The notes below the pieces were generated by a model. The model made no database searches and was not told the origin of the DNA. It worked only from the letters and a program-made list of their open reading frames with translations. Of a stretch of DNA of 64,000 bases, positions 7,733 through 15,334 are shown piece after piece. The DNA comes from Neobacillus mesonae (GTDB lineage: Bacteria > Bacillota > Bacilli > Bacillales > Cytobacillaceae), in NCBI RefSeq assembly GCF_023715155.1, contig NZ_JAMBNQ010000023.1, positions 1-64,000 on the forward strand, written 5' to 3'. The translations under genes were made by a program, and so were the position numbers. The number at the start of each line of letters is the position of its first letter. Position 1 is the stretch's first letter.

Positions 7733-7829
7733 TTGTCTTTTTTAGTCAGTTAACAACGAAAAAAACACTCTTAAGAGAGCTTTGACAAACTAAATCGCCA
7801 TACTCCAAGGTACAAAATAAAGTATTAAA

Positions 7830-7869
7830 AAGAAGACGAACACTATATATTGTATAGTTTCGTCTTCTT
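7830..7869 (-). terminator. Terminator of the 34-aa gene
   Basis: AAGAAGACGAA (7830-7840) pairs with TTCGTCTTCTT (7859-7869), extended through ACTATA/TATAGT. On the minus strand it is followed by TTTTTAAT. The stop codon of the small gene lies within it. Confidence 0.7.
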
Positions 7870-7947
7870 ATTGCTTGAAATCTTTATGAGACCGGTTAAC
7901 TCAATCGCCTGTTTTAAAGTGAGCAATTCCTCGTTAAGTTCGTACAT
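7843..7947 (-). CDS. 34-aa HTH/excisionase-like small protein
   Basis: It reads from ATG 7947 behind AAGGAGGTG at ideal distance to a stop inside the loop of a terminator hairpin. The core LTLKQAIELTG resembles the first helix of excisionase/MerR-type HTH proteins, but the protein ends soon after. It may be a truncated excisionase or a genuine micropeptide. Its own promoter (8000-7973) and terminator indicate that it is expressed. Confidence 0.5.
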   Translation of the reverse strand: MYELNEELLTLKQAIELTGLIKISSNKKTKLYNI

Positions 7948-7972
7948 TAGGGCACCTCCTTAGGTTGTGTCC

Positions 7973-8000
7973 CTTATAACGAACTTGCGAAAATAGTCAA
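7973..8000 (-). promoter_or_regulatory. Promoter of the 34-aa gene
   Basis: On the minus strand there is TTGACT (8000-7995), a 16-bp spacer and TATAAG (7978-7973), about 26 bp upstream of the start codon. Confidence 0.6.
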
Positions 8001-8086
8001 GAATGAGTCAAGATTAATGGAATTGAAAATCAATCCAAAATATTACTATTTATAGTAAAATAGGTGTAGTTATAGGAGGGGTTACG

Positions 8087-8920
8087 GTGGGAGAAGAATC
8101 ACGGGATTTAAAGATTACAGCGGGAAAAGAATCACAGAATTTAAATGAGTTTCTTAAGAATCTTGAATTAAAACTGTCGAATGTGACAGTAACGAATGAG
8201 TTGACAGAGAATATGAGACAGTTTCGGGAGAATCTCACAAGTAGTACAAAGGCTGCTGTTTCTTTTTCCAAAGCATTTCAGGCAATAGGAGATATGCAAA
8301 AAAGATTTAGTGCCCTTTCCAATCAGTTAGTGGCAGAAGGGATAATTAAGAATCAAGAATCTGTAGCTACACTGCTTAGGACAAGTTTAACGGTACCAAG
8401 CTTTCCGATTATGACGCAATTAAAGATGGCGGATTCTGTCATTTCTTTTCAGAAAGCATTAGCAAAAAACAGAGAATTATTAAAGCAGATTTCACTTCCC
8501 CATATGCCACTTTATCGTGATATTCTTGAATCGGTTGATGAACATTCTATATCAGAGGTTCAAGAAGAACTGGAATCATATAGTAGTCATGCAGAGGGTA
8601 ATGAAGAAGTAAAATTGGTTCGTCCTTACTTCTTTGATGCAGCCATCAAAGTGAATATATATATGACCGTTACTGAAAATTATATTGAAAGCAATGAAAA
8701 TGTAACGGAGGAAGAAAAAACAATTTGGCACAAAATTTTGAAGCCTTTTCTAGGGATAGTGTTTACAATTTTTATGGGATGGGCAATGGGAAACACACCT
8801 GTAAAGGATATGCAGATTGTTAAGCAGTTTGATAAAGTAGTAGAAATCATTCAAGAGTACCATCAGCCTGCTGAAACAACAGATATTCAGATTCAGCTTA
8901 AAAATGAAGAAGAATTATAA
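8087..8920 (+). CDS. Unknown protein with a C-terminal membrane segment
   Basis: 277 aa from a GTG behind AGGAGGGG. No family was recognised. The N-terminal two thirds is charged and probably helical (the LNEFLKNLELKLS and ELTENMRQFRENL stretches). One membrane helix lies at about 225-243 (ILKPFLGIVFTIFMGWAMG), and a polar tail of about 30 residues follows. The protein is likely anchored with its large N-terminal part in the cytoplasm. It stands alone between the small RNA region and the end of the opposite-strand transfer operon. No function is claimed. Confidence 0.65.
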   Translation: MGEESRDLKITAGKESQNLNEFLKNLELKLSNVTVTNELTENMRQFRENLTSSTKAAVSFSKAFQAIGDMQKRFSALSNQLVAEGIIKNQESVATLLRTSLTVPSFPIMTQLKMADSVISFQKALAKNRELLKQISLPHMPLYRDILESVDEHSISEVQEELESYSSHAEGNEEVKLVRPYFFDAAIKVNIYMTVTENYIESNENVTEEEKTIWHKILKPFLGIVFTIFMGWAMGNTPVKDMQIVKQFDKVVEIIQEYHQPAETTDIQIQLKNEEEL

Positions 8921-9000
8921 AAGAAAATGATTCGAATAGCTGTAAATGGGACAAGTCGCCCTCTATTCGCGTTCTAAGGGGGTAAATTGAAACGTCCACC

Positions 9001-9198
9001 TTAGACAATCTCTTCGCCCAAGCTACTTAAGCGCATTTTTTCCGATGGGTCAGAGAATTTTTTTGCCGAATTTGCTATAATGGATCGGATGATAAGTTCT
9101 CCAAATTTATCATTTTCGGTATTTTCGACAAAAAAGGATCTCGCGGAATGAACGAGATCCTTTTGACCTTTTTTGACGTTTACTCGCACAATGTGCAA
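9001..9198 (-). CDS. Possible small protein downstream of the transfer ATPase
   Basis: 65 aa from a TTG start; the open frame extends upstream to near the stop of the ATPase gene. The reading contains two similar segments, KKILWPDDKKA (before the TTG) and KKFSDPSEKMRL, reflecting an imperfect direct repeat in the DNA at about 9036-9075 and 9202-9245. A strong terminator-like hairpin lies inside the frame (9132-9164), which argues against a normal gene. It may be a remnant or a partial duplication. Confidence 0.3.
   Translation of the reverse strand: MHIVRVNVKKGQKDLVHSARSFFVENTENDKFGELIIRSIIANSAKKFSDPSEKMRLSSLGEEIV
9132..9164 (-). terminator. Terminator of the transfer-type operon
   Basis: AAAAGGATCTCG (9132-9143) pairs perfectly with CGAGATCCTTTT (9153-9164), with T-runs on both sides. 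It lies about 70 bp past the ATPase stop. Confidence 0.75.
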
Positions 9199-9232
9199 AA
9201 TGGCTTTTTTATCGTCGGGCCAGAGGATTTTT

Positions 9233-11716
9233 TTACCCGATTTCTTGAGTAGTCATTTTCTCGACTTCTTTCCAGTGACGACCATACATTTGCGCATGTC
9301 TTTTTGTCAGGAAGGAATTATCGTATGGTGGATAACGGTCCGTTGATGGTGCAAGCATTTTAACAAGGAAAGCAGGCTGTCTTCTCTTTCTAAAATTCAG
9401 GATGTTGATTGCGTGAAAACTTGGAATATTTAGAGCTTCTTCTACGGTAAAATTAGGGTCAAGCTCTGCTTTTTTCATCTCGAATACCTTCTTATAATCG
9501 TTCGCGAATAAAAACCAATTCACGCCTCCTGCTTGCAGATCCTCAGCCAATTTATCCGGTAATAGTCCAATATGATGAAAAGCAAATAAGCTTCCCAGAC
9601 GCTCCTTACGCCCTTCCAGGGCGATTCTTTTCATTAGCTTCTCTAAACCTTTATTCATGTATTGATGAGGCTCATTAAAGACAATAAACGTCCCTGCTCC
9701 ACGATTTTCTTTCTCCATTAACTGACAGGTCATAAACACTTTTAATGTAATCCAGTGCATTAACGTTTTTACGGCAATTTCGGATAATATTCTGTTTGGG
9801 ACCCGGATAATAATCACTTTTCCTTCTTCCATCCATTTTTCAAAATTAAGCTCTTGAATCGGTGGTTGACCGAAAATATCATATAAATTGTCATCACCAA
9901 AAAACTCATCCAAGCGATTTAATACACTATCGACCTTGCCTCCGAGATCATCGTTCGTTCCCCATTTCTCAAGCTCTATTGCAAGCCGAAGCTGACCTTC
10001 TTCTTTTAATTCCTTAATCCGAATTTCACGGAATTCTTCATCCTCAAACATCATTTTCGTTAAAAATAAATTCCCACCGCTTGCTTTGGCAGCTTCGCGC
10101 AAATATTTTCTGCTTCTTGCCATGTTTTCTAAATCCCCAAAAAAACTGATTATTTCACTGGCAAATCGGTTTGATCCATCTTTTCCGAGCTTTTTAACAA
10201 CTTCCGATAAATCAAGCGGTATCCTAAATTCACTTGTTAAATCCAAATCAATTATCTTTTCCGGTGGAAGAGAATCGCGAATACCATCTGCCATCCCTCG
10301 ATGACCGCTCTCGCAAATGGCGTCTGGAACAATAAAACTAAGATTATGATTCAAGCAGCCTTCTACAACAAAATTTTTAACGGCTGTATCTTTCCCTTTT
10401 CCCATTGAACCTTGATAAATGTACCCTTTAAAGAACTCATCCGGGTTATCGGTTGGAATATAAACCGGGATTTCTTCGCCTCGTTCCTCTGCATGACCAA
10501 TCAAAACTCCTTCTTTGGTGAAGATCTTCGGAATCGTAACCTCAACATTGCGCTTGGTTTCCAGTTGTTCTGCAAATTCTCTTTGAATATCTGCTGTTGG
10601 CAGCTGCGTGAGTTTGCTCATTTCATAGTGGGAAAAGATATTGGTGTCAAAATCGCTTTTACTGTAGGGTCGGAGGGTGAAGGAATTGATTTCTTTTAGG
10701 CTTTCGATTTGTTCTTTTTTCGTTAGAGAATGGGCTTGTAAGGAGTTGTTATCTGATAACTGATCGTAACAAGTCACAATGGAGCGTTTTGTCATCTCCC
10801 TTCGTACTTCATTTTTCGAATGGACCGCAATCCGTATATGTGTTTTGAAAATCGGCGCATGTCTCTTTTTGTTTGTAGAATCGGAAAGTTTTCCGTCTAG
10901 CAATATTCTTTTCTTCTCCATCTCTTCTTGCTGTTTGTATCTTTTTTTATCATAAAAAATGCGACGTTTATCCTTGCTGCCAATTGAATCCACAATGTCG
11001 ATGATTTCATTCATCACGCCTTCAAACCAGGTATAAACGTGATTTAAAACGGCAAAAATCGCTCCGAAAATGCTTTTTCCATCCAATCGAAACCGTTTTG
11101 GTACTTTTCCTTTTTTAAACTGTTGATGCGCAGCTTCCATTAAACTGTTCCATTTTAATCGATTATAAGGCTCGGCACAAATCGAAATTTTCGCTACATC
11201 ATTTTCCTTTATGTCATGAATGCAATTAAGTAAAAACGCCACTGGCGTCGTTTGTCTGCTCTGGTCCCCATCTAAACTAAACATATTGTGCCGGGAAAGT
11301 CTCAAATCACATACTTCCGTTTGTTCCATTGGAATGGCTGCCTCTTCGATTCCTACTTCCTCCAAGGTAATCCCAGCGCTTTTTCCTTTAAAATGCTGCT
11401 CAACATGATGTTTGATATGTTCAGCTAAGTATTGTGGGCAGGATAGAAAAAATTGAATTTCTTTTTTGCCATTTTCAAATGACCGGAGGGTTAAATCGAA
11501 CCAAATTCGCTCTTTCATCCGGTATCTAAAGGTTTTTCCTTCTCTTTTGATTCGGTCCCGAAAAGATGTATGAATTCCGTGCAGGGTCCGCCATAATTTA
11601 TGTTCCTGGTTATTGGATAGAGAATGATGAGGAATCAGTTTAAAAACGGTCATTTTCTCCTCTTCGATCGCAAAGAATTCATTCCAGGGTATTCTCTGGA
11701 TCGTTTTTTTCTTCAT
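9233..11716 (-). CDS. Large P-loop ATPase of the conjugation/T4SS coupling class
   Basis: 827 aa. The start at 11716 overlaps the upstream stop as ATGA, so translation is coupled. About 430 N-terminal residues of unknown fold precede a HerA/VirB4/VirD4-like motor domain. The Walker A region reads GSMGKGKDT (about 436-444), with Asp where Ser/Thr normally follows GK. The Walker B strand reads FIVFNEPHQ (about 677-685), with Asn before the catalytic Glu. The segment after it (IALEGRKERLGSLFAFHHIGLLPD) matches the sensor-like part of VirD4/TraD proteins. It probably powers DNA or protein transfer. No relaxase or full channel gene set is visible nearby. Confidence 0.65.
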   Translation of the reverse strand: MKKKTIQRIPWNEFFAIEEEKMTVFKLIPHHSLSNNQEHKLWRTLHGIHTSFRDRIKREGKTFRYRMKERIWFDLTLRSFENGKKEIQFFLSCPQYLAEHIKHHVEQHFKGKSAGITLEEVGIEEAAIPMEQTEVCDLRLSRHNMFSLDGDQSRQTTPVAFLLNCIHDIKENDVAKISICAEPYNRLKWNSLMEAAHQQFKKGKVPKRFRLDGKSIFGAIFAVLNHVYTWFEGVMNEIIDIVDSIGSKDKRRIFYDKKRYKQQEEMEKKRILLDGKLSDSTNKKRHAPIFKTHIRIAVHSKNEVRREMTKRSIVTCYDQLSDNNSLQAHSLTKKEQIESLKEINSFTLRPYSKSDFDTNIFSHYEMSKLTQLPTADIQREFAEQLETKRNVEVTIPKIFTKEGVLIGHAEERGEEIPVYIPTDNPDEFFKGYIYQGSMGKGKDTAVKNFVVEGCLNHNLSFIVPDAICESGHRGMADGIRDSLPPEKIIDLDLTSEFRIPLDLSEVVKKLGKDGSNRFASEIISFFGDLENMARSRKYLREAAKASGGNLFLTKMMFEDEEFREIRIKELKEEGQLRLAIELEKWGTNDDLGGKVDSVLNRLDEFFGDDNLYDIFGQPPIQELNFEKWMEEGKVIIIRVPNRILSEIAVKTLMHWITLKVFMTCQLMEKENRGAGTFIVFNEPHQYMNKGLEKLMKRIALEGRKERLGSLFAFHHIGLLPDKLAEDLQAGGVNWFLFANDYKKVFEMKKAELDPNFTVEEALNIPSFHAINILNFRKRRQPAFLVKMLAPSTDRYPPYDNSFLTKRHAQMYGRHWKEVEKMTTQEIG

Positions 11717-11946
11717 AAGAGAATCACCAGAACGACTCCAGCTCCAGTAACGATTCCAGCTCTTGCGAGCCATTTTTGTGTATTTCCGACCATGGCCATA
11801 ATTCCACAAACAACAAGTGCAATTCCAGCGATTTCAGGTATTAGAGGAGCTAACGCAGCGATTTTGGTCTGAGAGAAAAAATGAATGCCATCAAAGATCT
11901 TTCCTGCCAAAATTTCCGCTGCTTTGGATACGACTGTTTCCTTCAT
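11713..11946 (-). CDS. Two-helix membrane protein (VirB2-like layout)
   Basis: 77 aa. Two membrane segments lie at about 30-52 (LAPLIPEIAGIALVVCGIMAM) and about 60-77 (LARAGIVTGAGVVLVILL), separated by a short basic loop. This is the topology of conjugative pilins of the VirB2/TrbC type. AAGGAGGGAG precedes the ATG. The gene overlaps the ATPase start by 4 bp and follows the 125-aa membrane protein by 12 bp. The pilin role is inferred from size, topology and context. Confidence 0.6.
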   Translation of the reverse strand: MKETVVSKAAEILAGKIFDGIHFFSQTKIAALAPLIPEIAGIALVVCGIMAMVGNTQKWLARAGIVTGAGVVLVILL

Positions 11947-11958
11947 GTTGCTCCCTCC

Positions 11959-12336
11959 TTAGATGCTTTTTAAAAACGTGATGTAGGCCCAACTTTTTCT
12001 TATAATCAAATATCCAGCTGTAACACCGACCGCTCTTTCAATCGCTACGGTTTTATTATTAAACATCCAAGATAATCCACTGGCGAGCATGCCACCCCAT
12101 GCAATATAATCACAAACGACTAATAGTTCACCCAAAAGTTTTGCTAATCCTCCGGCAGCTCCTGCAGCAACGACCGGTGTGGAAGAAGCTGCTAAAACAA
12201 CACCTGTTTTTAAAATAATCATGGACCCTGTCACGACAACTGGAATCCATTTATTTATTTTTTCCTCTTTAACTACGATATCTCCGTTAAAAAACGAATT
12301 CCAGGCGACTTTTTCCACTCTTTTCAATCCAATCAC
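11959..12336 (-). CDS. Small membrane protein of the transfer operon
   Basis: 125 aa from GTG 12336, overlapping the preceding stop as GTGA; a TTG at 12327 is an alternative start with better spacing to AGAGG. A charged N-terminus is followed by hydrophobic segments around residues 30-60 (including VVLAASSTPVVAAGAAGG, which looks like a signal-cleavage region) and about 70-115. The layout is again pilin-like. No sequence family is recognised. Confidence 0.55.
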   Translation of the reverse strand: MIGLKRVEKVAWNSFFNGDIVVKEEKINKWIPVVVTGSMIILKTGVVLAASSTPVVAAGAAGGLAKLLGELLVVCDYIAWGGMLASGLSWMFNNKTVAIERAVGVTAGYLIIRKSWAYITFLKSI

Positions 12337-12425
12337 CTCTTAAACAATTGCTTGATTTGTAAAAACAGGCTAAACAGGACCAAGATTGCTCCAGTAAAAG
12401 CAAGTGAATACCCCAAAACATGCAT
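12333..12425 (-). CDS. 30-aa single-pass membrane peptide
   Basis: ATG 12425 sits behind GGAGGG at good distance. The peptide is MHVLGYSLAFTGAILVLFSL and then a basic end (QIKQLFKR), an ideal single membrane helix. It overlaps the next gene by 4 bp (GTGA), so it is part of the operon. Its role is unknown. Compact hydrophobic peptides are common in Gram-positive transfer operons. Confidence 0.6.
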   Translation of the reverse strand: MHVLGYSLAFTGAILVLFSLFLQIKQLFKR

Positions 12426-12477
12426 AAGAGTCCCTCCATATGTTCAAACTGAAATTAAAAAAGGTCGGTGAATTAAC

Positions 12478-12549
12478 GTGCCATACGTACTTATGGGAGT
12501 AGGATTTGCATTAGTGCAGATCGGAAAATTTATTGTTTATCATCTGTAG
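12478..12549 (+). CDS. Possible 23-aa hydrophobic peptide
   Basis: GTG 12478 follows AAGGTCGGTG and reads VPYVLMGVGFALVQIGKFIV, then YHL and a stop. It is on the opposite strand and overlaps the end of the ribbon-helix-helix gene tail to tail. It could be a micropeptide of YvrJ-like size, or chance. Confidence 0.3.
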   Translation: MPYVLMGVGFALVQIGKFIVYHL

Positions 12550-12758
12550 TTTTTATAACGGTTTTTCTTCGATGAAGTAAGAGTTTTTGGGGAAGTTTCC
12601 TGTTCTATTTGGATTTTTTCTGAGGACTTTGCAGCCATATCTTGTTTTATCAATTGCTTTACATACTTTGAAAAGTTGCGTCGAGAAACATGTTTCAGTA
12701 TCTCTTTTTCCTCTGCTACCTCATCATTAAACGCAACAGACTTCACCTTTTTTGCCAA
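12540..12758 (-). CDS. Ribbon-helix-helix-like DNA-binding protein
   Basis: 72 aa from TTG 12758 behind GGGAGGAG. A beta strand (KKVKSVAFND) is followed by two helices ending in RRNFSKYVKQLIKQDM. This pattern matches short RHH regulators found beside plasmid partition and transfer genes (RNFSKYVK is typical of the second helix). The C-terminal 25 residues are polar and basic. As first gene of the transfer-type operon it is a likely autorepressor or relaxosome helper. Confidence 0.65.
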   Translation of the reverse strand: MAKKVKSVAFNDEVAEEKEILKHVSRRNFSKYVKQLIKQDMAAKSSEKIQIEQETSPKTLTSSKKNRYKNYR

Positions 12759-12841
12759 TCGGTTTCTCCTCCCTTCTATATAAGTTTATGTCGAATCCTG
12801 TTTGTCTCAGTCCTACCGGTACTACTGTACCAATAAAAAAA

Positions 12842-12858
12842 GAAGCCCGACAGGCTTC
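12842..12858 (-). terminator. Terminator, minus strand
   Basis: GAAGCC (12842-12847) pairs with GGCTTC (12853-12858). On the minus strand it is followed by TTTTTTTATT. It would insulate the RHH gene from transcription entering from the right. A hairpin (ACGCTAATACCA against TGATACTAGCGT) and the palindrome ATGCAAAATTTGCAT (12914-12928) lie just beyond. Confidence 0.65.
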
Positions 12859-13012
12859 CTTTGGTTGTCTCACGCTAATACCAGCTATGCTGATACTAGC
12901 GTATGCTAGAGGGATGCAAAATTTGCATGTACTCTTTTTTAATTTTCTAACAATCGATTCCAAGGTTAATTTCCAATTCTCCTCCGAAATAAATCAAACA
13001 TTATTAAAGCAT

Positions 13013-13046
13013 TAGCCTTAAGGCTTATATTACAGGCTTAAGCCTG
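13013..13046. repeat. Palindromes upstream of hsdM
   Basis: AGCCTTAAGGCT (13013-13024) and CAGGCTTAAGCCTG (13033-13046) are perfect palindromes 9 bp apart. The first shares its GCCTTAAGGC core with the pair at 6071-6104. They are candidate operators for the restriction operon. No gene is seen in the rest of the gap before hsdM. Confidence 0.5.
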
Positions 13047-13202
13047 TTCGGGTATCTAATGACTGCATTCCAATAATCTTTATTACCAAAAGAAATTCCA
13101 ATTCTTTATGTGTAGGACAGTGGTGATTTAAAAAGTTACATCTTTAATACTGGAAGTTGTATGATAAAATTGAAATTATATAGGTATTTTGGAGGAAAAA
13201 TT

Positions 13203-15329
13203 ATGGATAATCAAATTTATAATCAAATAGTAAGTTTTATATGGGGTATTGCAGATGATTGTCTGCGAGACGTTTATGTGCGTGGAAAATACAGGGATGT
13301 TATTTTGCCAATGACGGTTATTCGTCGCTTAGATGCAGTACTTGAGCCGACTAAAAAAGCTGTATTACAAATGAAAACTAATTTGGATCAAGCAGGTGTA
13401 ATAAACCAAACGGCAGCACTTTGCAGTGTTGCAGGTCAAGCTTTTTGTAATTCATCCCCTTTTATGCTAAAAGACCTTAAATCAAGAGCTAAACAACAAC
13501 AACTAAAAGCAGATTTTATTGCATATTTAGATGGGTTTTCCCCAAATGTGCAGGAAATACTTGAAAAATTTAAGTTTAGAAATCAAATAGATACAATGAT
13601 TGAAGCGGATATTTTAGGAGCAGTTATAGAAAAGTTTGTAAGTCCTACTATCAATTTGAGTGTAGACCCAATTCTTGATAATAATGGGGAAGTAAAAATT
13701 CCTGGACTTGATAATCACACCATGGGTGTAATATTCGAGGAACTTATCCGTAAATTCAACGAAGAAAACAATGAAGAAGCTGGTGAGCATTTTACTCCTC
13801 GAGATGTTGTCGAGCTTATGGCAGATATTACTTTTCTACCTGTAGTAGATAAAATTACTGATGGTTCCTATCTTGTTTATGACGGTGCTTGTGGTACAGG
13901 TGGTATGCTTACGATTGCTGATGAGAGACTCCAACAGTTAGCAAAGGATCATAATAAAGATATTTCTATAAACCTCTATGGACAGGAGATTAACCCAGAA
14001 ACATATGCAATAACCAAAGCCGATATGCTTTTAAAAGGTGAAGGGATACAAGCTGAAAATATTGCTTATGGTTCTACTTTGTCTAATGATGGTTTCCCTA
14101 CAACAAATTTTGATTTTATGTTGTCAAATCCCCCATATGGTAAGAGTTGGAAAACGGATTTAGAGCGTTTAGGTGGGAAAGGAGATATCTCAGATACTCG
14201 TTTTGTGGTATCTCATAATGGAGAAACAGATTTTAGAATGATTCCTCGTTCAAGTGATGGGCAACTACTGTTTTTAGCTAATAAAATTAGCAAGATGAAA
14301 CATAATACGGAGCTTGGTAGCCGAATTGTAGAAGTTCATAATGGATCTTCTTTATTTACAGGTGATGCCGGTCAAGGTGAAAGTAATCTGCGAAGATATA
14401 TTATCGAGAATGATTGGCTTGAAGCCATAATAGCGTTGCCTGAAAATATGTTCTACAACACAGGTATTGCAACTTTTATTTGGGTTGTTACGAATAGAAA
14501 AGCACAAAAACGTCGAGGAAAAGTGCAACTTATAGATGCAACAAGCATGAAAAGTTCACTGCGGAAAAACTTAGGAAACAAAAATTGCGAATTCACACCT
14601 GAAATAAGAAAGCAGATTTCAGATATGCTCCTTGCTTTTGAGTCGACAGAGGAGTCGAAAATATTTGATAATCGAGAATTCGGCTACCATAAGATCATAG
14701 TTGAAAGACCGTTGCGTTTAAGCGTGGACTTGGCACTGGAAAACCTAGAAAAATTTGCAAAGGTTAGTGCTGAGAATAAAGACAGCGAGATTATGACTGT
14801 TCTTAATGACTTAGCAGAAAAACTAAACTATGCAAAAATAAGCGACTACAACTTGTTTTTAAAAGAATTAAGATCAGTGGCAGATGCATTAAATGTTAAA
14901 TTACCTGCTAAGAGATTAAATCTCATAAAAAATAATCTCGCACAAGTTGATAAAAACGCAGAAAAGGTTATAAAGAAAATACACAAATCGGGGAAAGTAG
15001 AAGTTAATCCATTATATGGAACATTCGAGATTACAATTGATGGTAAACAATGCATTGTGGAATATGAAGCAGATGCAAATTTAAGAGATACCGAACAAGT
15101 ACCACTACTACATGAAGGTGGTATTGAGCGGTATTTTAATGATGAAGTAATAGCATTTGTTTCTGATGCTTGGATAGATCAAAGTAAAACTCAAATAGGT
15201 TATGAAATTAGTTTTACTAAATACTTTTATAAACCCGTCAATCTTCGAACAATGGATGAAATTAAGGCAGATATTAAAGAACTTGAAACAGAAACTGAAG
15301 GTTTGCTTTATGAAATTATAGGGGGATAA
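13203..15329 (+). CDS. hsdM: Type I restriction-modification DNA methyltransferase (M subunit)
   Basis: 708 aa. It methylates adenine in the site chosen by HsdS. The start at 13203 follows GGAGG; the longer frame adds 14 residues without a ribosome binding site. An N-terminal HsdM helical domain is followed by the SAM-binding motif GACGTGGML (about 235-243) and the catalytic NPPYGKSW (about 310). A long charged C-terminal extension (about 500-708) with coiled-coil character makes it longer than the roughly 500-aa classical HsdM and places it in the subgroup with large M subunits. hsdS follows after 5 bp. Confidence 0.95.
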   Translation: MDNQIYNQIVSFIWGIADDCLRDVYVRGKYRDVILPMTVIRRLDAVLEPTKKAVLQMKTNLDQAGVINQTAALCSVAGQAFCNSSPFMLKDLKSRAKQQQLKADFIAYLDGFSPNVQEILEKFKFRNQIDTMIEADILGAVIEKFVSPTINLSVDPILDNNGEVKIPGLDNHTMGVIFEELIRKFNEENNEEAGEHFTPRDVVELMADITFLPVVDKITDGSYLVYDGACGTGGMLTIADERLQQLAKDHNKDISINLYGQEINPETYAITKADMLLKGEGIQAENIAYGSTLSNDGFPTTNFDFMLSNPPYGKSWKTDLERLGGKGDISDTRFVVSHNGETDFRMIPRSSDGQLLFLANKISKMKHNTELGSRIVEVHNGSSLFTGDAGQGESNLRRYIIENDWLEAIIALPENMFYNTGIATFIWVVTNRKAQKRRGKVQLIDATSMKSSLRKNLGNKNCEFTPEIRKQISDMLLAFESTEESKIFDNREFGYHKIIVERPLRLSVDLALENLEKFAKVSAENKDSEIMTVLNDLAEKLNYAKISDYNLFLKELRSVADALNVKLPAKRLNLIKNNLAQVDKNAEKVIKKIHKSGKVEVNPLYGTFEITIDGKQCIVEYEADANLRDTEQVPLLHEGGIERYFNDEVIAFVSDAWIDQSKTQIGYEISFTKYFYKPVNLRTMDEIKADIKELETETEGLLYEIIGG

Positions 15330-15334
15330 ATGTA

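Noticed and set aside
12727..12963. 78-aa minus-strand frame
   Set aside because: It runs through a strong terminator hairpin and into the RHH gene, so chance is more likely.
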